Shown: positions 52,408-62,414, counted from the first letter of the stretch. The stretch: DNA of 64,000 nt from Acinetobacter equi (GCF_001307195.1 NZ_CP012808.1:1736001-1800000), one strand, 5' to 3'. Translations and numbers: made by a program. Notes: generated by a model not told the origin, from the letters alone.

Positions 52408-52947
52408 TTAAATGGTGTCTAAATAATTATTCGCAACTTTTACATAATGTTTTGCTGAATAAGGTAGGAATTCTATTTCTTTCTTGGTGAGTGGGCGAAT
52501 TTTTTGTACAGGGCTACCCACATAAAGATAGCCACTTTCAAGTGTTTTTCGAGGTGGTACTAATGAGCCTGCACCAATCATGACATCATCCTCTACAATC
52601 ACATCATCTAAAATAATAGTACCAATACCAACAAGAACACGATTTCCAATTTGACAGCCATGAAGTTTGACATGGTGACCAATCGTAACATCTTCCCCAA
52701 TAATTAATGGTGAGCCTTCAGGTTTGTCAGCTTTTTTATGGCTGACATGTAACATTGCATGGTCTTGTACATTACTGTTTTTGCCAATATGGATATGATT
52801 TACATCTCCACGAATGACAGCGAAAGGCCATACAGAAACATTTTCAGCAAGTGATACTTCACCAATTACGACTGACATTTCATCAATATAACAAGTCACG
52901 TCAATTTTTGGATGCTGACCTAAATAAGGGCGAATATTTTTTTTCAT
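52408..52947 (-). CDS. Gamma-class carbonic anhydrase-like hexapeptide protein
   Basis: A left-handed beta-helix protein of the gamma carbonic anhydrase family (YrdA/CaiE/PaaY-like), 179 residues from the ATG at 52947. The upstream extension to 52995 would run through the dacC terminator. Zinc-ligand histidines appear in NVQDHAMLH and IGHHVKLHG, with the conserved RGDVNHIHIG arginine and aspartate. Members may be carbonic anhydrases or have lost that activity. Confidence 0.9.
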   Translation of the reverse strand: MKKNIRPYLGQHPKIDVTCYIDEMSVVIGEVSLAENVSVWPFAVIRGDVNHIHIGKNSNVQDHAMLHVSHKKADKPEGSPLIIGEDVTIGHHVKLHGCQIGNRVLVGIGTIILDDVIVEDDVMIGAGSLVPPRKTLESGYLYVGSPVQKIRPLTKKEIEFLPYSAKHYVKVANNYLDTI

Positions 52948-52984
52948 TTGGTTTTTTAACGTATTGAGTGAGAGACAGTATAAA

Positions 52985-53018
52985 TAAAAAAGCATTCATA
53001 TCGAAATATGAATGCTTT
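52985..53018 (-). terminator. Terminator of the PBP5-type gene
   Basis: On the minus strand AAAGCATTCATAT pairs perfectly with ATATGAATGCTTT (13 bases, 4-base loop), followed by TTTTT-type residues, about 20 bases after the stop at 53039. Confidence 0.9.
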
Positions 53019-53038
53019 AAAAGGATTAAAATCCTATT

Positions 53039-54190
53039 TTATGAAAAAAGATTCATAAAGAATTGTTTAATATGATCAATCATACGAGAGAAGAAACCAG
53101 CTTCTTCGACAGCTTCTAATGCAACAAGTGGTTTTTCTGCAATTACTTTACCATCAAGTGTTGCAACAAATTTACCAACAACCTGTCCTTTTTGAAGAGG
53201 TGCAGTTAATTTTGGTTGTACGACAAGCTGAGTTTTAATCTCATTTGCTTTGCCTTTAGGCATAGTGACATTAAAGTTTTCCGCTAAACCAATTTTTACG
53301 CTATTTTCTTGCCCAAAAAGTACTTTTGATGTTGCAAGTACTTGGTTTGCGCGCTGAACATTTTTAGTTTCAAAATTAGCAAAACCCCATGCTAATAATT
53401 CACGTGTTTGAGATGCGCGTTCATTCATATTCGGCGCACCAAATATGACTGAAATAAGGCGCATTGGACCACGCTTTGCAGAAGTTGTTAAGCAATATCC
53501 AGCTTCATTAGTATGACCTGTTTTTAAACCATCAACACTTGGGTCTGTATACAGAAGTGCATTTCGGTTTCCTTGTTTAATACCATTAAAGGTAAAGTCT
53601 TTTTCAGAATAGATTGGATAGTATTTTGAACTATCATGGATAATATGTTCAGCAAGAATAGCCATATCTTTTGCTGTTGAGTAATGACCTTCAGCAGGCA
53701 TACCTGTTGCATTCATGAACTGAGTATTTGCCATGCCAATACGTTTAGCTTCTTCATTCATCATATGAACGAAAGTGCCTTCATTGCCAGCAATATGTTC
53801 AGCCATTGCTTTTGAAGCATCATTCCCAGATTGAACAATAATACCGCGAAGCATTTCAAGTACAGTTGCAGTACCATTTAATGGAACATACATACATGAT
53901 TCAGCACTTGAGCCACGACACCAAGCTGACTCGTTCATACGAACTTTTTCACCTTCGGTTAGTTCGCCATTGAGAAGCTTTTGTTCAATAATATAACTAG
54001 TCATCATTTTCGTCATTGAAGCTGGTGCTAGTTTTTCATTTTCATTTTTAGCAGCAAGAATTTGCCCTGTTTCATAATCCATCAAAACATAAGCTTTATT
54101 ATTGAGTTCAGGTGGAGTTGATAAAACAGTCGCTGCATAGCTAAAGCTTGGTACTAATAATAATGCAGCTAGGGCGCTTTTATGGGTCAT
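53039..54190 (-). CDS. dacC: D-alanyl-D-alanine carboxypeptidase, PBP5/6 type
   Basis: A low-molecular-mass penicillin-binding protein that trims the terminal D-alanine of peptidoglycan. The start at 54190 opens a signal peptide (MTHKSALAALLLVPSFSYAA) and gives 383 residues; the longer form from 54220 adds 10 unlikely residues. Motifs SMTKM, SGNDASK and KTGHTNEAGY are the SxxK, SxN and KTG of family S11. A C-terminal amphipathic helix (RMIDHIKQFFMNLF) should anchor it to the inner membrane. Symbol dacA would be equally possible. Confidence 0.93.
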   Translation of the reverse strand: MTHKSALAALLLVPSFSYAATVLSTPPELNNKAYVLMDYETGQILAAKNENEKLAPASMTKMMTSYIIEQKLLNGELTEGEKVRMNESAWCRGSSAESCMYVPLNGTATVLEMLRGIIVQSGNDASKAMAEHIAGNEGTFVHMMNEEAKRIGMANTQFMNATGMPAEGHYSTAKDMAILAEHIIHDSSKYYPIYSEKDFTFNGIKQGNRNALLYTDPSVDGLKTGHTNEAGYCLTTSAKRGPMRLISVIFGAPNMNERASQTRELLAWGFANFETKNVQRANQVLATSKVLFGQENSVKIGLAENFNVTMPKGKANEIKTQLVVQPKLTAPLQKGQVVGKFVATLDGKVIAEKPLVALEAVEEAGFFSRMIDHIKQFFMNLFS

Positions 54191-54307
54191 TCTAGGTGGT
54201 TCCAATGGTTTTATAGGCACAACGAGTTTTGCATTTTAGGACAAACACTGATGGACTTCTATGGGAAAAATCAGCTAATTTGAAAAAAGTATTGTAACTA
54301 AATTCAA

Positions 54308-54682
54308 TTACTTGGTATAAACCACCAATTCTTCACAAATTGCTTTATTTTTTTCTTCGCCTGCTTGTTGTGCATCAGATCTTGCTTCTTCTAAAATTAA
54401 TTTAAAATCATCTGTTTGAGTAATTTTATTTAAAGCTTCCATTGGTTTTTGTTCATTTGGTAAATATTCTTTGGTGAGTTTTTCTAAACCAGAAGAAAAT
54501 TTTTCTTTATCACTTACTATTGCTGGACACACTTCTGAAATAACATAAATAGCTGCAAGTTCTTGCTTGGTTACTTGTTGGTCTGGTGTAACTTCAATAT
54601 TTCCATCATTTGCTTGAGTTACTTGAGCCATTGTTAGACCAATAAATAAAGAAGAGGCTAAACTTAAATTACGCATATTCAT
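54308..54682 (-). CDS. Hypothetical exported protein
   Basis: From the ATG at 54682 (AAGG 6 bases upstream) the protein has 124 residues with a signal peptide (about 24 residues, ending TQA or QAN). The mature part is helical and carries two cysteines (SEVCPAIVS near the start and KAICEELVVYTK near the end) that could form a disulfide. I do not recognise a family with certainty. It is separated from the carboxypeptidase gene by its own spacing on the same strand. Confidence 0.75.
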   Translation of the reverse strand: MNMRNLSLASSLFIGLTMAQVTQANDGNIEVTPDQQVTKQELAAIYVISEVCPAIVSDKEKFSSGLEKLTKEYLPNEQKPMEALNKITQTDDFKLILEEARSDAQQAGEEKNKAICEELVVYTK

Positions 54683-55032
54683 AATAACCTTAAGACCTTG
54701 CTTATATAATAATATGATTATCATACTACGAAGAGTGATGATATTTAATATTGTAAAGTGCTGCTATGTATGAAAGATGTAGATAATAAGGATTAAAAGT
54801 AAAGAAAAATTATATTAGATAAGTTTTATTTTTCTACGTGTTGAAGGTTTTTGAAATTTAGAGAAGAATAAGCCTTAATTTAAAATATATTGTCCTATAT
54901 TTAGTATTGGTAGCCAAATTACTAATTGATCAAACTATTTAAATGGATGATGGAAAAGAAATAGTAAATATATATAATATCTTAAGTTATTTTAGTACTT
55001 CTGTACTAACAATTTATCTAAAAGAGCATGCA

Positions 55033-55800
55033 GTGAATATTTTAATTTCGAATGATGATGGTGTATTGGCACCTGGCATTCAAGCTTTAGTACAGGCATT
55101 AAAACCTCTGGGTAGAATTATTGTTGTTGCGCCAGATAGTGAACGTAGTGGATTCTCAAGTGCATTAACATTAGACCGCCCATTAAAACCAACAGAAATA
55201 GAAAAAGATATTTGGGCTGTAAATGGAACACCAGCTGATTGTGTATTTATTGCTACAAATGGATTATTTGATTTTGAATTCGATTTGGTTGTTAGCGGTA
55301 TTAATAGCGGTGCTAATTTAGGAGATGACATTTTATATTCAGGCACTGTAGGAGCAGCATTTGAGGGCAGGTTAATGCATAAACCTGCCTTAGCTATCTC
55401 ATTGGCTGGTGAACATGTCAAATCTTATAATAGTCCTGAACAATATAAGATTGCAGCACAATGGGTGCATGATTTTATTTTAAAAGGATTACCTAGTTTA
55501 CCAGAGCAACATATTTTAAATATTAATATTCCCGATATAGTTCAATTAAAAGGGATACAAGTAACTTACCAAGGCTGTAAAAAGCTTAAGCAGCCTTTAA
55601 CTCACTTTACTGATCCTAGAGGACGAAAAGTCTGTTGGATTGGTTTAAAAGGAGAAGAAGAGTCTATCAATGGGTCTAATACAAAACGTAAATCTGATTT
55701 TTTAGCAATTTCTGAGGGCTATGTTAGTATCACACCTATTCAGATGGATCGAACAAATCATACTGTCCTAAGTTCATTAGATGAACAATTGAGAGTATAA
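55033..55800 (+). CDS. surE: 5'/3'-nucleotidase SurE
   Basis: SurE is a metal-dependent nucleotidase and exopolyphosphatase linked to stationary-phase survival. The GTG at 55033 (reading [16 protein letters not shown]) is preferred over the ATG at 54943 because the family starts with the NDDG motif near residue 8; AAAAGAG lies upstream. That gives 255 residues. Conserved segments: [31 protein letters not shown] and [20 protein letters not shown]. The pcm gene that often overlaps surE is missing. Confidence 0.94.
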   Translation: MNILISNDDGVLAPGIQALVQALKPLGRIIVVAPDSERSGFSSALTLDRPLKPTEIEKDIWAVNGTPADCVFIATNGLFDFEFDLVVSGINSGANLGDDILYSGTVGAAFEGRLMHKPALAISLAGEHVKSYNSPEQYKIAAQWVHDFILKGLPSLPEQHILNINIPDIVQLKGIQVTYQGCKKLKQPLTHFTDPRGRKVCWIGLKGEEESINGSNTKRKSDFLAISEGYVSITPIQMDRTNHTVLSSLDEQLRV

Positions 55801-55938
55801 TTGTTATAAAATTGTGAAAAAAAAGATGTTCTGAAAGAAAATGATCTACTTGTTGACCAAATCTAGTTAAAGTATTTGGATTCATTATTTGAGTGAGGAT
55901 AATAAATGCACTTGGTGTCAAATTTGCGAGGTAATACA

Positions 55939-56724
55939 ATGCCTTTGAAACTTATAAAAACAATATTAATTTCTTCAGCTATTGTTTCTCTTGCTGCAAT
56001 CACAGGATGTGCATCAAAACCTCAGGTAGGCTCAAGTGCAAATCGTTATGCAACTGCTCCTACATATTACACCGTACGTTCTGGTGATACCTTAAGTGGA
56101 ATTGCAAGTCGTTATGGTATGAATTATATAAAAATTGCAGAGTTTAATGATATTGCACCACCATATCGTATTTATGTCGGTCAATCTTTGAAATTAAAAG
56201 GTGTAAGTAGTAGTTCAGTACAAACAGTACAAACAAAGCCAGTGAGTCAGCCAGCACAAATTCAGCGTCAGAAAATAGCCACTCCAACACAGACTCCAGT
56301 GCAAACCAATAAGAGTACTACTATTGTAACGCCTATTGTGACTGAAAACCCAAATGCTATAAAATGGGTGAGACCAACAAATGCATCACTATTAGAGCGT
56401 TTTAATTTGGCATCTAATGTTAAAGGTGTTCGTTTTGCTGGTAATGTTGGTGATCCAATTTATGCCGCAGCAGATGGTCAAGTTGTTTATGCTGCAGATG
56501 GTTTAAAAGAGTACGGTAATTTAGTTTTAATTAAGCATTCGGGTGGTTATATCACTGCATATGCGCACAATAGTAAATTATTAGTAAACAGTGGGCAAAA
56601 TGTGAACGCGGGTCAAAAGATTGCAGAAATGGGATCTACAGGCGCAAACCGCACTATGCTTGAGTTTCAGGTAAGATTGGATGGTAAACCTATTAACCCT
56701 GAAAATATTTTATTAATTAATTAA
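55939..56724 (+). CDS. NlpD-like lipoprotein, LysM plus degenerate LytM domain
   Basis: A lipoprotein (lipobox ITGC) of 261 residues from the ATG at 55939, which has GAGGT 6 bases upstream; an in-frame ATG at 55906 also has GAGGA upstream but would add a long polar leader. A LysM domain (YTVRSGDTLSGIASRYGMN) binds peptidoglycan, then a glutamine/threonine-rich linker, then an M23/LytM domain. Catalytic residues look lost: the final HxH reads LEFQV. Such degenerate LytM proteins activate amidases in cell division (NlpD, EnvC). It follows surE as nlpD does in Escherichia coli. Confidence 0.85.
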   Translation: MPLKLIKTILISSAIVSLAAITGCASKPQVGSSANRYATAPTYYTVRSGDTLSGIASRYGMNYIKIAEFNDIAPPYRIYVGQSLKLKGVSSSSVQTVQTKPVSQPAQIQRQKIATPTQTPVQTNKSTTIVTPIVTENPNAIKWVRPTNASLLERFNLASNVKGVRFAGNVGDPIYAAADGQVVYAADGLKEYGNLVLIKHSGGYITAYAHNSKLLVNSGQNVNAGQKIAEMGSTGANRTMLEFQVRLDGKPINPENILLIN

Positions 56725-56814
56725 ATTTGACGAATACAAACGATAAATTTCACCGTATAATACAATGAGTTGCTTTTTTGATAGAAAAGCACTCATAAGT
56801 TCAGAGGGAAATTT

Positions 56815-57744
56815 ATGTTAGATCAACTCCGTGCAATGGGCGTATTTGCCTGCGTAGTTGAAAAAAGCTCGTTTAGTGGCGCTGCGCGTGAACTAGGTAT
56901 CACAACAAGTGCAGTCAGTCAGCAAATTCGTTCTTTAGAAAATGAAATGGAAGTAACGCTTCTACATCGTTCGACAAGAAAGTTGAGTTTAACTGAAGCA
57001 GGACAAGCCTTTTTTCATAGTTGTCAAGAAATGTTAGCAGCCGCAGAACGTGGCAAAATACGTATTAATGAACTACGTGATGATCTAGTTGGCGATTTAC
57101 GTATAGCAACTACTCCAGAATTGGCTTCAAGTCAGGTTATACCTGCATTATCTCATTGGATGTCAGCTCATAAGGGCTTAGCTGTACATATTGAAGCAGA
57201 TAATCAATATGTCGATTTAATCGAAGGACGTATTGATATTGCGGTTAGAATGGGACAGAAGGTTGAAGATCAAAACTTTTTGGTTACGCCGTTAGCTTGT
57301 GTTGAAAGAGTATTGGTTGCAGCACCAAGTTACTTAAATCAATCTATGCCAATTACGCGCCCTGAAGATTTGAAAAATCACGATTTAATTCCTATTAGTC
57401 GAGTAAAAAATTCGACTAACTTCTCATTTAAAAATATGGGAAGTCGTGAAGTGATTGATATTGAACTCACATCTCGTTTTTCAACCAATAATGTGGTTGT
57501 TGCAAAAGCGTTTTGTAAAATGGGACATGGCATTGCTCATCTCTCATATTTAGATGTTCAAAAAGAATTAATGACGGGTGCTTTAGTTGAAGTAATGCCA
57601 GAATGGAAGTTATCTCCATTCCATTTATACGCATTGATTTCAAAACGTGAACAGCAGCCAATGAAGATTAATCGTTGTTTAGATGCTTTAAAACAATATT
57701 TTGCTCAGCTCCCAGCAGGTAGAATTTATCAAGAAGCTTCTTAA
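56815..57744 (+). CDS. LysR-family transcription regulator
   Basis: A 309-residue LysR protein: helix-turn-helix FACVVEKSSFSGAARELGIT, TSAVSQQIRSLENEM, and a co-inducer domain with LRIATTPELASSQVIPALSH. The group resembles CrgA/DhcR-like LysR proteins. It sits downstream of the NlpD-like gene, convergent with the argD-type gene, and no divergent target gene is seen, so its regulon is not evident. Confidence 0.93.
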   Translation: MLDQLRAMGVFACVVEKSSFSGAARELGITTSAVSQQIRSLENEMEVTLLHRSTRKLSLTEAGQAFFHSCQEMLAAAERGKIRINELRDDLVGDLRIATTPELASSQVIPALSHWMSAHKGLAVHIEADNQYVDLIEGRIDIAVRMGQKVEDQNFLVTPLACVERVLVAAPSYLNQSMPITRPEDLKNHDLIPISRVKNSTNFSFKNMGSREVIDIELTSRFSTNNVVVAKAFCKMGHGIAHLSYLDVQKELMTGALVEVMPEWKLSPFHLYALISKREQQPMKINRCLDALKQYFAQLPAGRIYQEAS

Positions 57745-57759
57745 TTTATCGTCATATAA

Positions 57760-57788
57760 AATAAAAGCCGCAAATTGCGGCTTTTATT
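57760..57788. terminator. Bidirectional terminator between lysR and argD-type gene
   Basis: AATAAAAGCCGCAA-A-TTGCGGCTTTTATT: a long stem with GC core and T-rich ends usable in both directions. Confidence 0.88.
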
Positions 57789-57802
57789 TTATTTATATTT
57801 TC

Positions 57803-59014
57803 TTATGCAAGAAAGTTTTTAACTAAACTTACAATACGAGAAATAAGTTCGTCTGCTTGTTCTTTTGTAATATTTAAGGTTGGTAATAGACGAATGACTG
57901 AACCCGCAGTAACATTAAGAATCAAATGATGTTCATCACGTGCAACGTTTACAAGTTCACCACAGGCTTTTGGTAATTCGATACCAATCATTAAGCCAAA
58001 ACCACGAATAATTACATTTTGATCAGCAAGTTGTTGTTTAAATTGGTCAACAATATATGCACCCATTGTTGCAGCATTTTCAACTAAATTTTCTTTTTGA
58101 ATCGTATCAATAACAGTATAAACAACACGTGAACCTAAAGCTGTACCACTATAAGTAGAACCATGGTTTCCTGCTGTTAATACGCCTACACCACGACCTT
58201 GAGTCATTACAGCACCAATAGGGAAGCCATTACCTAGACCTTTTGCTGTAGTAATAACATCTGGAATGATACTGGTGTGTTGGTAAGCAAAATATTTACC
58301 TGTACGACCATTACCCGTTTGAACTTCATCTAACATCATTAACCAATTATGTTGGTTACAAATTTGACGAATTTCTTCTAAATAGCTAAATCCTTGAGGT
58401 GCAGTATTTACACCACCTTCACCTTGGATAGGTTCAACAAGAATAGCTACAATATCAGGATGATTGATAGCAGCTTCTTCAATAGCTTCAATATCACCAA
58501 ATGGAACGCGAATGAAGCCTTCAACTAATGGTGCAAAGCCATCTTGAACTTTTTTATTACCTGTTGCGGATAGTGTTGCTAGTGTACGACCGTGGAAAGA
58601 GTGAGCGGCAACAATAATTTTTGGATTTGCAACACCTTGTAAATGTCCAAATTTACGTGCAATTTTAATTGCACCTTCATTTGATTCAGCACCACTATTT
58701 GAAAAGAAAACTTCTTCCATACCTGCAACTTCAGCAAGCTTTTGTGCAGCAGCAGTTTGCCAAGGCACTTCAAATAAATTACTGGTATGAATAAGTGTTG
58801 CAGCTTGTTCTGCAATTGCCTCAGTTACAGCAGGATGAGAGTGTCCAAGACCACATACAGCAATTCCTGTAAGTGCATCTAAATATTCAGTTCCATCTTC
58901 TGTGTAAAGATAAGCACCTCGACCTCGAACAAAGCTGATCGGCTGACGACCAAAAACAGGCATCAAATGAGATGGTTGATCAGTTTGCACGGGAGCAAGG
59001 GTAATATTATTCAT
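57803..59014 (-). CDS. argD: Class III aminotransferase, acetylornithine aminotransferase type
   Basis: A 403-residue PLP enzyme. The family features are present: DGTEYLDALTGIAVCGLGHS, FFSNSGAESNEGAIKIARK, MLDEVQTGNGRTGKYFAYQH and the Schiff-base lysine in TTAKGLGNGFPIG. Acetylornithine aminotransferase (arginine synthesis, also succinyl-diaminopimelate aminotransferase) is the best fit; related 4-aminobutyrate or succinylornithine enzymes cannot be fully excluded. Confidence 0.88.
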   Translation of the reverse strand: MNNITLAPVQTDQPSHLMPVFGRQPISFVRGRGAYLYTEDGTEYLDALTGIAVCGLGHSHPAVTEAIAEQAATLIHTSNLFEVPWQTAAAQKLAEVAGMEEVFFSNSGAESNEGAIKIARKFGHLQGVANPKIIVAAHSFHGRTLATLSATGNKKVQDGFAPLVEGFIRVPFGDIEAIEEAAINHPDIVAILVEPIQGEGGVNTAPQGFSYLEEIRQICNQHNWLMMLDEVQTGNGRTGKYFAYQHTSIIPDVITTAKGLGNGFPIGAVMTQGRGVGVLTAGNHGSTYSGTALGSRVVYTVIDTIQKENLVENAATMGAYIVDQFKQQLADQNVIIRGFGLMIGIELPKACGELVNVARDEHHLILNVTAGSVIRLLPTLNITKEQADELISRIVSLVKNFLA

Positions 59015-59173
59015 GACTAACTCTTATTTGTTAGGGGATTGAAAATGAGTATTTTGATGTTTAATAAAAACATCAAGTATTCTATATAAGCAAAATCTCA
59101 TTAAAATTTAAAGCCCGAATGCAAATAAAACTAGAAAAATTACTTTTGACATACTGTTTTGTTGAGATTTGGG

Positions 59174-59179
59174 TATAAT
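59174..59179 (+). promoter_or_regulatory. Likely -10 box of grxD
   Basis: TATAAT lies 29 bases before the grxD ATG and is a perfect -10 consensus. A TTGACA upstream has a 22-base spacer, too long to be the partner; ATACTG at the correct distance is a poor -35. Confidence 0.55.
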
Positions 59180-59207
59180 GCGAATCAGATTAGTTGAGGA
59201 TTGATCA

Positions 59208-59549
59208 ATGACTGAACAAGCACGCGATACTGAAGCGTTAATTCGTGACCAAATTGCAAAACATGCAGTTCTTCTTTACATGAAAGGCACTCCACAATTT
59301 CCACAATGTGGTTTTTCTGCACGTGCAGTAGAGGCGCTTAGTCAAATTGGTCGCCCATTTGCATATGTAAATATTTTGGAAAACCCTGATATTCGCGCTA
59401 CTTTGCCACAAATTGCAAATTGGCCAACATTCCCACAATTGTGGATCAATGGCGAATTGATCGGTGGTAGTGACATTATGTTAGATATGTTCCAAAAAGG
59501 TGAATTAAAATCTTTAGTTGAGCAATATAGCCCAGCTCCTGAAGCATAA
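59208..59549 (+). CDS. grxD: Monothiol glutaredoxin GrxD
   Basis: Grx4-type monothiol glutaredoxin, 113 residues, with the CGFS active site (PQCGFSARAVEAL), the glutathione-binding WPTFPQLWINGELIGGSDIM and KGTPQFPQ before it. These proteins carry and deliver [2Fe-2S] clusters as glutathione-bridged dimers. Confidence 0.97.
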   Translation: MTEQARDTEALIRDQIAKHAVLLYMKGTPQFPQCGFSARAVEALSQIGRPFAYVNILENPDIRATLPQIANWPTFPQLWINGELIGGSDIMLDMFQKGELKSLVEQYSPAPEA

Positions 59550-59560
59550 TTCAGAGTTGA

Positions 59561-59588
59561 AAAAAAGCGCCAATCATGGCGCTTTTTT
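59561..59588. terminator. Bidirectional terminator after grxD
   Basis: AAAAAAGCGCCA, loop ATCA, TGGCGCTTTTTT; also serves the converging Lon-related gene that ends at 59606. Confidence 0.9.
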
Positions 59589-59605
59589 TATTTCACATTA
59601 AAAAT

Positions 59606-62242
59606 TTAACTTTCAGATGAAGTTTCTTCCGAATTTGAAGATTCTTCAGTTGTCACTGTTTCTGTCACTTTTGCTTTTTTCTTATCTTTTTTCTTCTTCT
59701 TTTTTTTCTTTTTCTTCGGTTCTTCCTCTTCTAAGATTTCACCATCTTCAATCGCTTGCCAATATTCAAGTTGTTCCATAACTGCGGCATAAATTGAATT
59801 TTTGCTATAACGACCTTTTTTATCTAATGTTCCCACAGGGCGAGCCATTAAAATTTCAAGGGCTTGATCAATGGTATCAATGGCATGAATATGGAATTGA
59901 CCTTGAGTAACAGCTTCAATGACATCTTTACGTAACATTAAATGTTGCATATTTTGGCGTGGAATAATAACGCCTTGTTTGCCTGTTAGTCCTTGTAATT
60001 TACAAGCATCAAAGAAGCCTTCAATTTTTGCATTTACACCACCAATAGGCTGAACTTGTCCAAGTTGGTTCATAGAGCCTGTAATTGCCCAAGACTGGTC
60101 AATTGGAAGTTGGCTAATAGCGGAGATTAGGGCAGATAATTCGGCAACAGTTGCACTATCACCATCAACTTGACCATAGCTTTGTTCAAAGGCAAGAGCA
60201 GCTGAGAAGTGAAGAGTTTGTTCACGACCAAAATGTGCTTTTAAGAAACTCGACATTAACAGCACACCTTTGGCATGTAATGAGCCACCGAGTTCCACAC
60301 TGCGTTCAATATCGAGAATATCTCCACCACCTTGATAAACAGAAGCGGTTAAGCGAGATGGTAAACCAAATTCAACATCTGCATATTGAATAACAGAAAG
60401 AGCATTCACTTGTCCGAGGCGATGTCCACGAGTTTCGATAAGCTGTGTACCACGAGAGAGATCTTGCCAATAGAGTTCTCTTAAATAGCCTAAGCGATAT
60501 TTGCGATGATCTAGTGCCATGCTGATATGAGCGTCAGTCACTGTTTTTGCATCGGCTTTTATTGCATGGTGATGCGCTTCACGAATTAAATCACCTAAAG
60601 TAAGCGCATGTAATGAAAGAGAGCTTTGGTCTTCTGCTTGGCGACTTGAATCCGTTAAAAGAGATGCTAGGGCACTACGATCAAAAGGAAGTAATTTGTC
60701 AGATTGAACATAGTCTGCAATTAATTGCATGTAAGCTTGTTCATTGGCTTCATTACGTTGGAGTGTATCGGTAAAATCTGCACGGATTTTAAAAATGCTG
60801 CCTAGCTCTGGTTCAAGCTCTAAAATATCGTAGTAAATATCAGGTTCAGCCAATAAAACGACTTTAATATTTAAAGGAATAGATGCAGGTTCAATTGAAA
60901 TACTGCCAGTTAAGGTAAGCATATGTTCTAAAGACGATAGCTTTAACTGCCCAGATTTAAGAGCACGTTTTAAACCTTGCCATGCATATGGTTGTTCAAG
61001 TAACTGTTCTGCTTCTAAAATTAAGAAACCACCATTTGCACGGTGTAAGGTGCCTGAGCGAATAAGCGTGAAATCTGTGGTGATGGTGCCATTTTGAGTT
61101 AACTGTTCAACATGACCTAATAAATTATAGTGTGTTGGGAAATCTTCAAAAATGACAGGTGCACCACTATTTGGCTTATGTGTTACAACAATATTGGCTT
61201 GATAGCGTGCAGGAACACGACTAAATAAACCAGGAGTGAAATCATCTTCTTCTTGTTCTAATACAATTTCAACATTATGAATAATATCTTCAGCGTATGC
61301 TTTTAAATATTCTTCAAAGCCTTGAACTTCAGAAAATTTATTAAATAATAGTTCAACTCGCGGTAAAACGACTTGTTTTGCAATTTCTCTGTTAAGGAGT
61401 TGAACTTGATCACGAGCATCATCTTCTAAATCGCCAAGATGTAGTCCAAGACGCTCAAGTTTTTTATCCATATAACGCATATTAGATGAAATTTCAGAGC
61501 GCTCTTTAGCATTGAGTGCATGAATATCATCTTGCGTCATTTCTTGAATTTTATTGTCTTTAATGTGAACAGGAACAAAGCAATGTTCATCATTTTTGGT
61601 TACTAATTTTAAATCTAAATCTTCGCCTTCTTTAGTCAGTTCAATAAGGGCTTGATGTTGTTCATCACCTGTTTGCTGACGAATGAGTTCTATACGATTG
61701 TGATAGGTTTCAGCGGTAAACTTTCGTTCTAATTGTTTAAGAATAGTTTGCCATGTCTGATGCAGTAATGTTTGGAATTTTCCAGCTTGACCACTTGGTA
61801 GTTTTAAAGCAATAGGTTGGCGTGATTGTTGGAAGTTGTTGACATATACCCAGTCATTTGGAGTTTGCATGGTTTTAGCATGTTGTTGGAGTAAACGTCG
61901 AATCATTGTACGTTTACCAAGTCCAGCTGTGCCCACTGCAAAAATATTATAGCCAGAATATGGCAGAGAAATTCCTGCTTCAACGGATGCACGTGCACGA
62001 TCTTGCCCTAAAAAATCATTCAGTGCTTTAATTTTACGTGTAGACGCTGGTATTTTTTTTAAATCTGGAATATGCGTCAGTTGTTCAGATTTAAGCTGTG
62101 TATTCATTAATGTATTTTGTATGCCTAATTGCTCAAATGCTGAAATTAAGTTGCTATTTTGGTTTGGCTGGTTTTGATTTGTAGTGTTTGCTGATAAAGA
62201 GGAATTAACTTGATCGAGTTTTTGCGTCACTGTGAAATCCAA
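59606..62242 (-). CDS. Lon-related (LonC/YcbZ-like) ATP-dependent protease
   Basis: An 878-residue protein with an N-terminal AAA region (IFAVGTAGLGKRTMIRRLL; arginine replaces the usual S/T after the Walker A lysine, as in some members), a long helical middle, a second ATPase-like part and a C-terminal Lon-type proteolytic domain: serine in DGDSATVAEL and lysine in GGVNAKIEGFFDACK. The last 45 residues are an extreme charged tail with ten lysines in a row then a Glu/Ser/Thr tract. The start is a TTG at 62242; a GTG at 62230 is in frame. Confidence 0.88.
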   Translation of the reverse strand: MDFTVTQKLDQVNSSLSANTTNQNQPNQNSNLISAFEQLGIQNTLMNTQLKSEQLTHIPDLKKIPASTRKIKALNDFLGQDRARASVEAGISLPYSGYNIFAVGTAGLGKRTMIRRLLQQHAKTMQTPNDWVYVNNFQQSRQPIALKLPSGQAGKFQTLLHQTWQTILKQLERKFTAETYHNRIELIRQQTGDEQHQALIELTKEGEDLDLKLVTKNDEHCFVPVHIKDNKIQEMTQDDIHALNAKERSEISSNMRYMDKKLERLGLHLGDLEDDARDQVQLLNREIAKQVVLPRVELLFNKFSEVQGFEEYLKAYAEDIIHNVEIVLEQEEDDFTPGLFSRVPARYQANIVVTHKPNSGAPVIFEDFPTHYNLLGHVEQLTQNGTITTDFTLIRSGTLHRANGGFLILEAEQLLEQPYAWQGLKRALKSGQLKLSSLEHMLTLTGSISIEPASIPLNIKVVLLAEPDIYYDILELEPELGSIFKIRADFTDTLQRNEANEQAYMQLIADYVQSDKLLPFDRSALASLLTDSSRQAEDQSSLSLHALTLGDLIREAHHHAIKADAKTVTDAHISMALDHRKYRLGYLRELYWQDLSRGTQLIETRGHRLGQVNALSVIQYADVEFGLPSRLTASVYQGGGDILDIERSVELGGSLHAKGVLLMSSFLKAHFGREQTLHFSAALAFEQSYGQVDGDSATVAELSALISAISQLPIDQSWAITGSMNQLGQVQPIGGVNAKIEGFFDACKLQGLTGKQGVIIPRQNMQHLMLRKDVIEAVTQGQFHIHAIDTIDQALEILMARPVGTLDKKGRYSKNSIYAAVMEQLEYWQAIEDGEILEEEEPKKKKKKKKKKDKKKAKVTETVTTEESSNSEETSSES

Positions 62243-62414
62243 AACAAAAATATTAATGATAGGTTTTTAAGGTATACAGGTTTACATAGAAAATTCAAGC
62301 CAGAATAAAGATTTTATCTAGAATTTTTTATATAGTTTTGGCAATTATTGTTGAAAGAATTCTCATTAAGGGGTTGAATAGCAGACATTCATATTGCCGA
62401 AAACAACTAGAGTA

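Noticed and set aside
59151-59179. TTGACA with TATAAT upstream of grxD as a consensus promoter
   Set aside because: The spacer is 22 bases, too long for normal sigma-70 contact; only the -10 box was kept.
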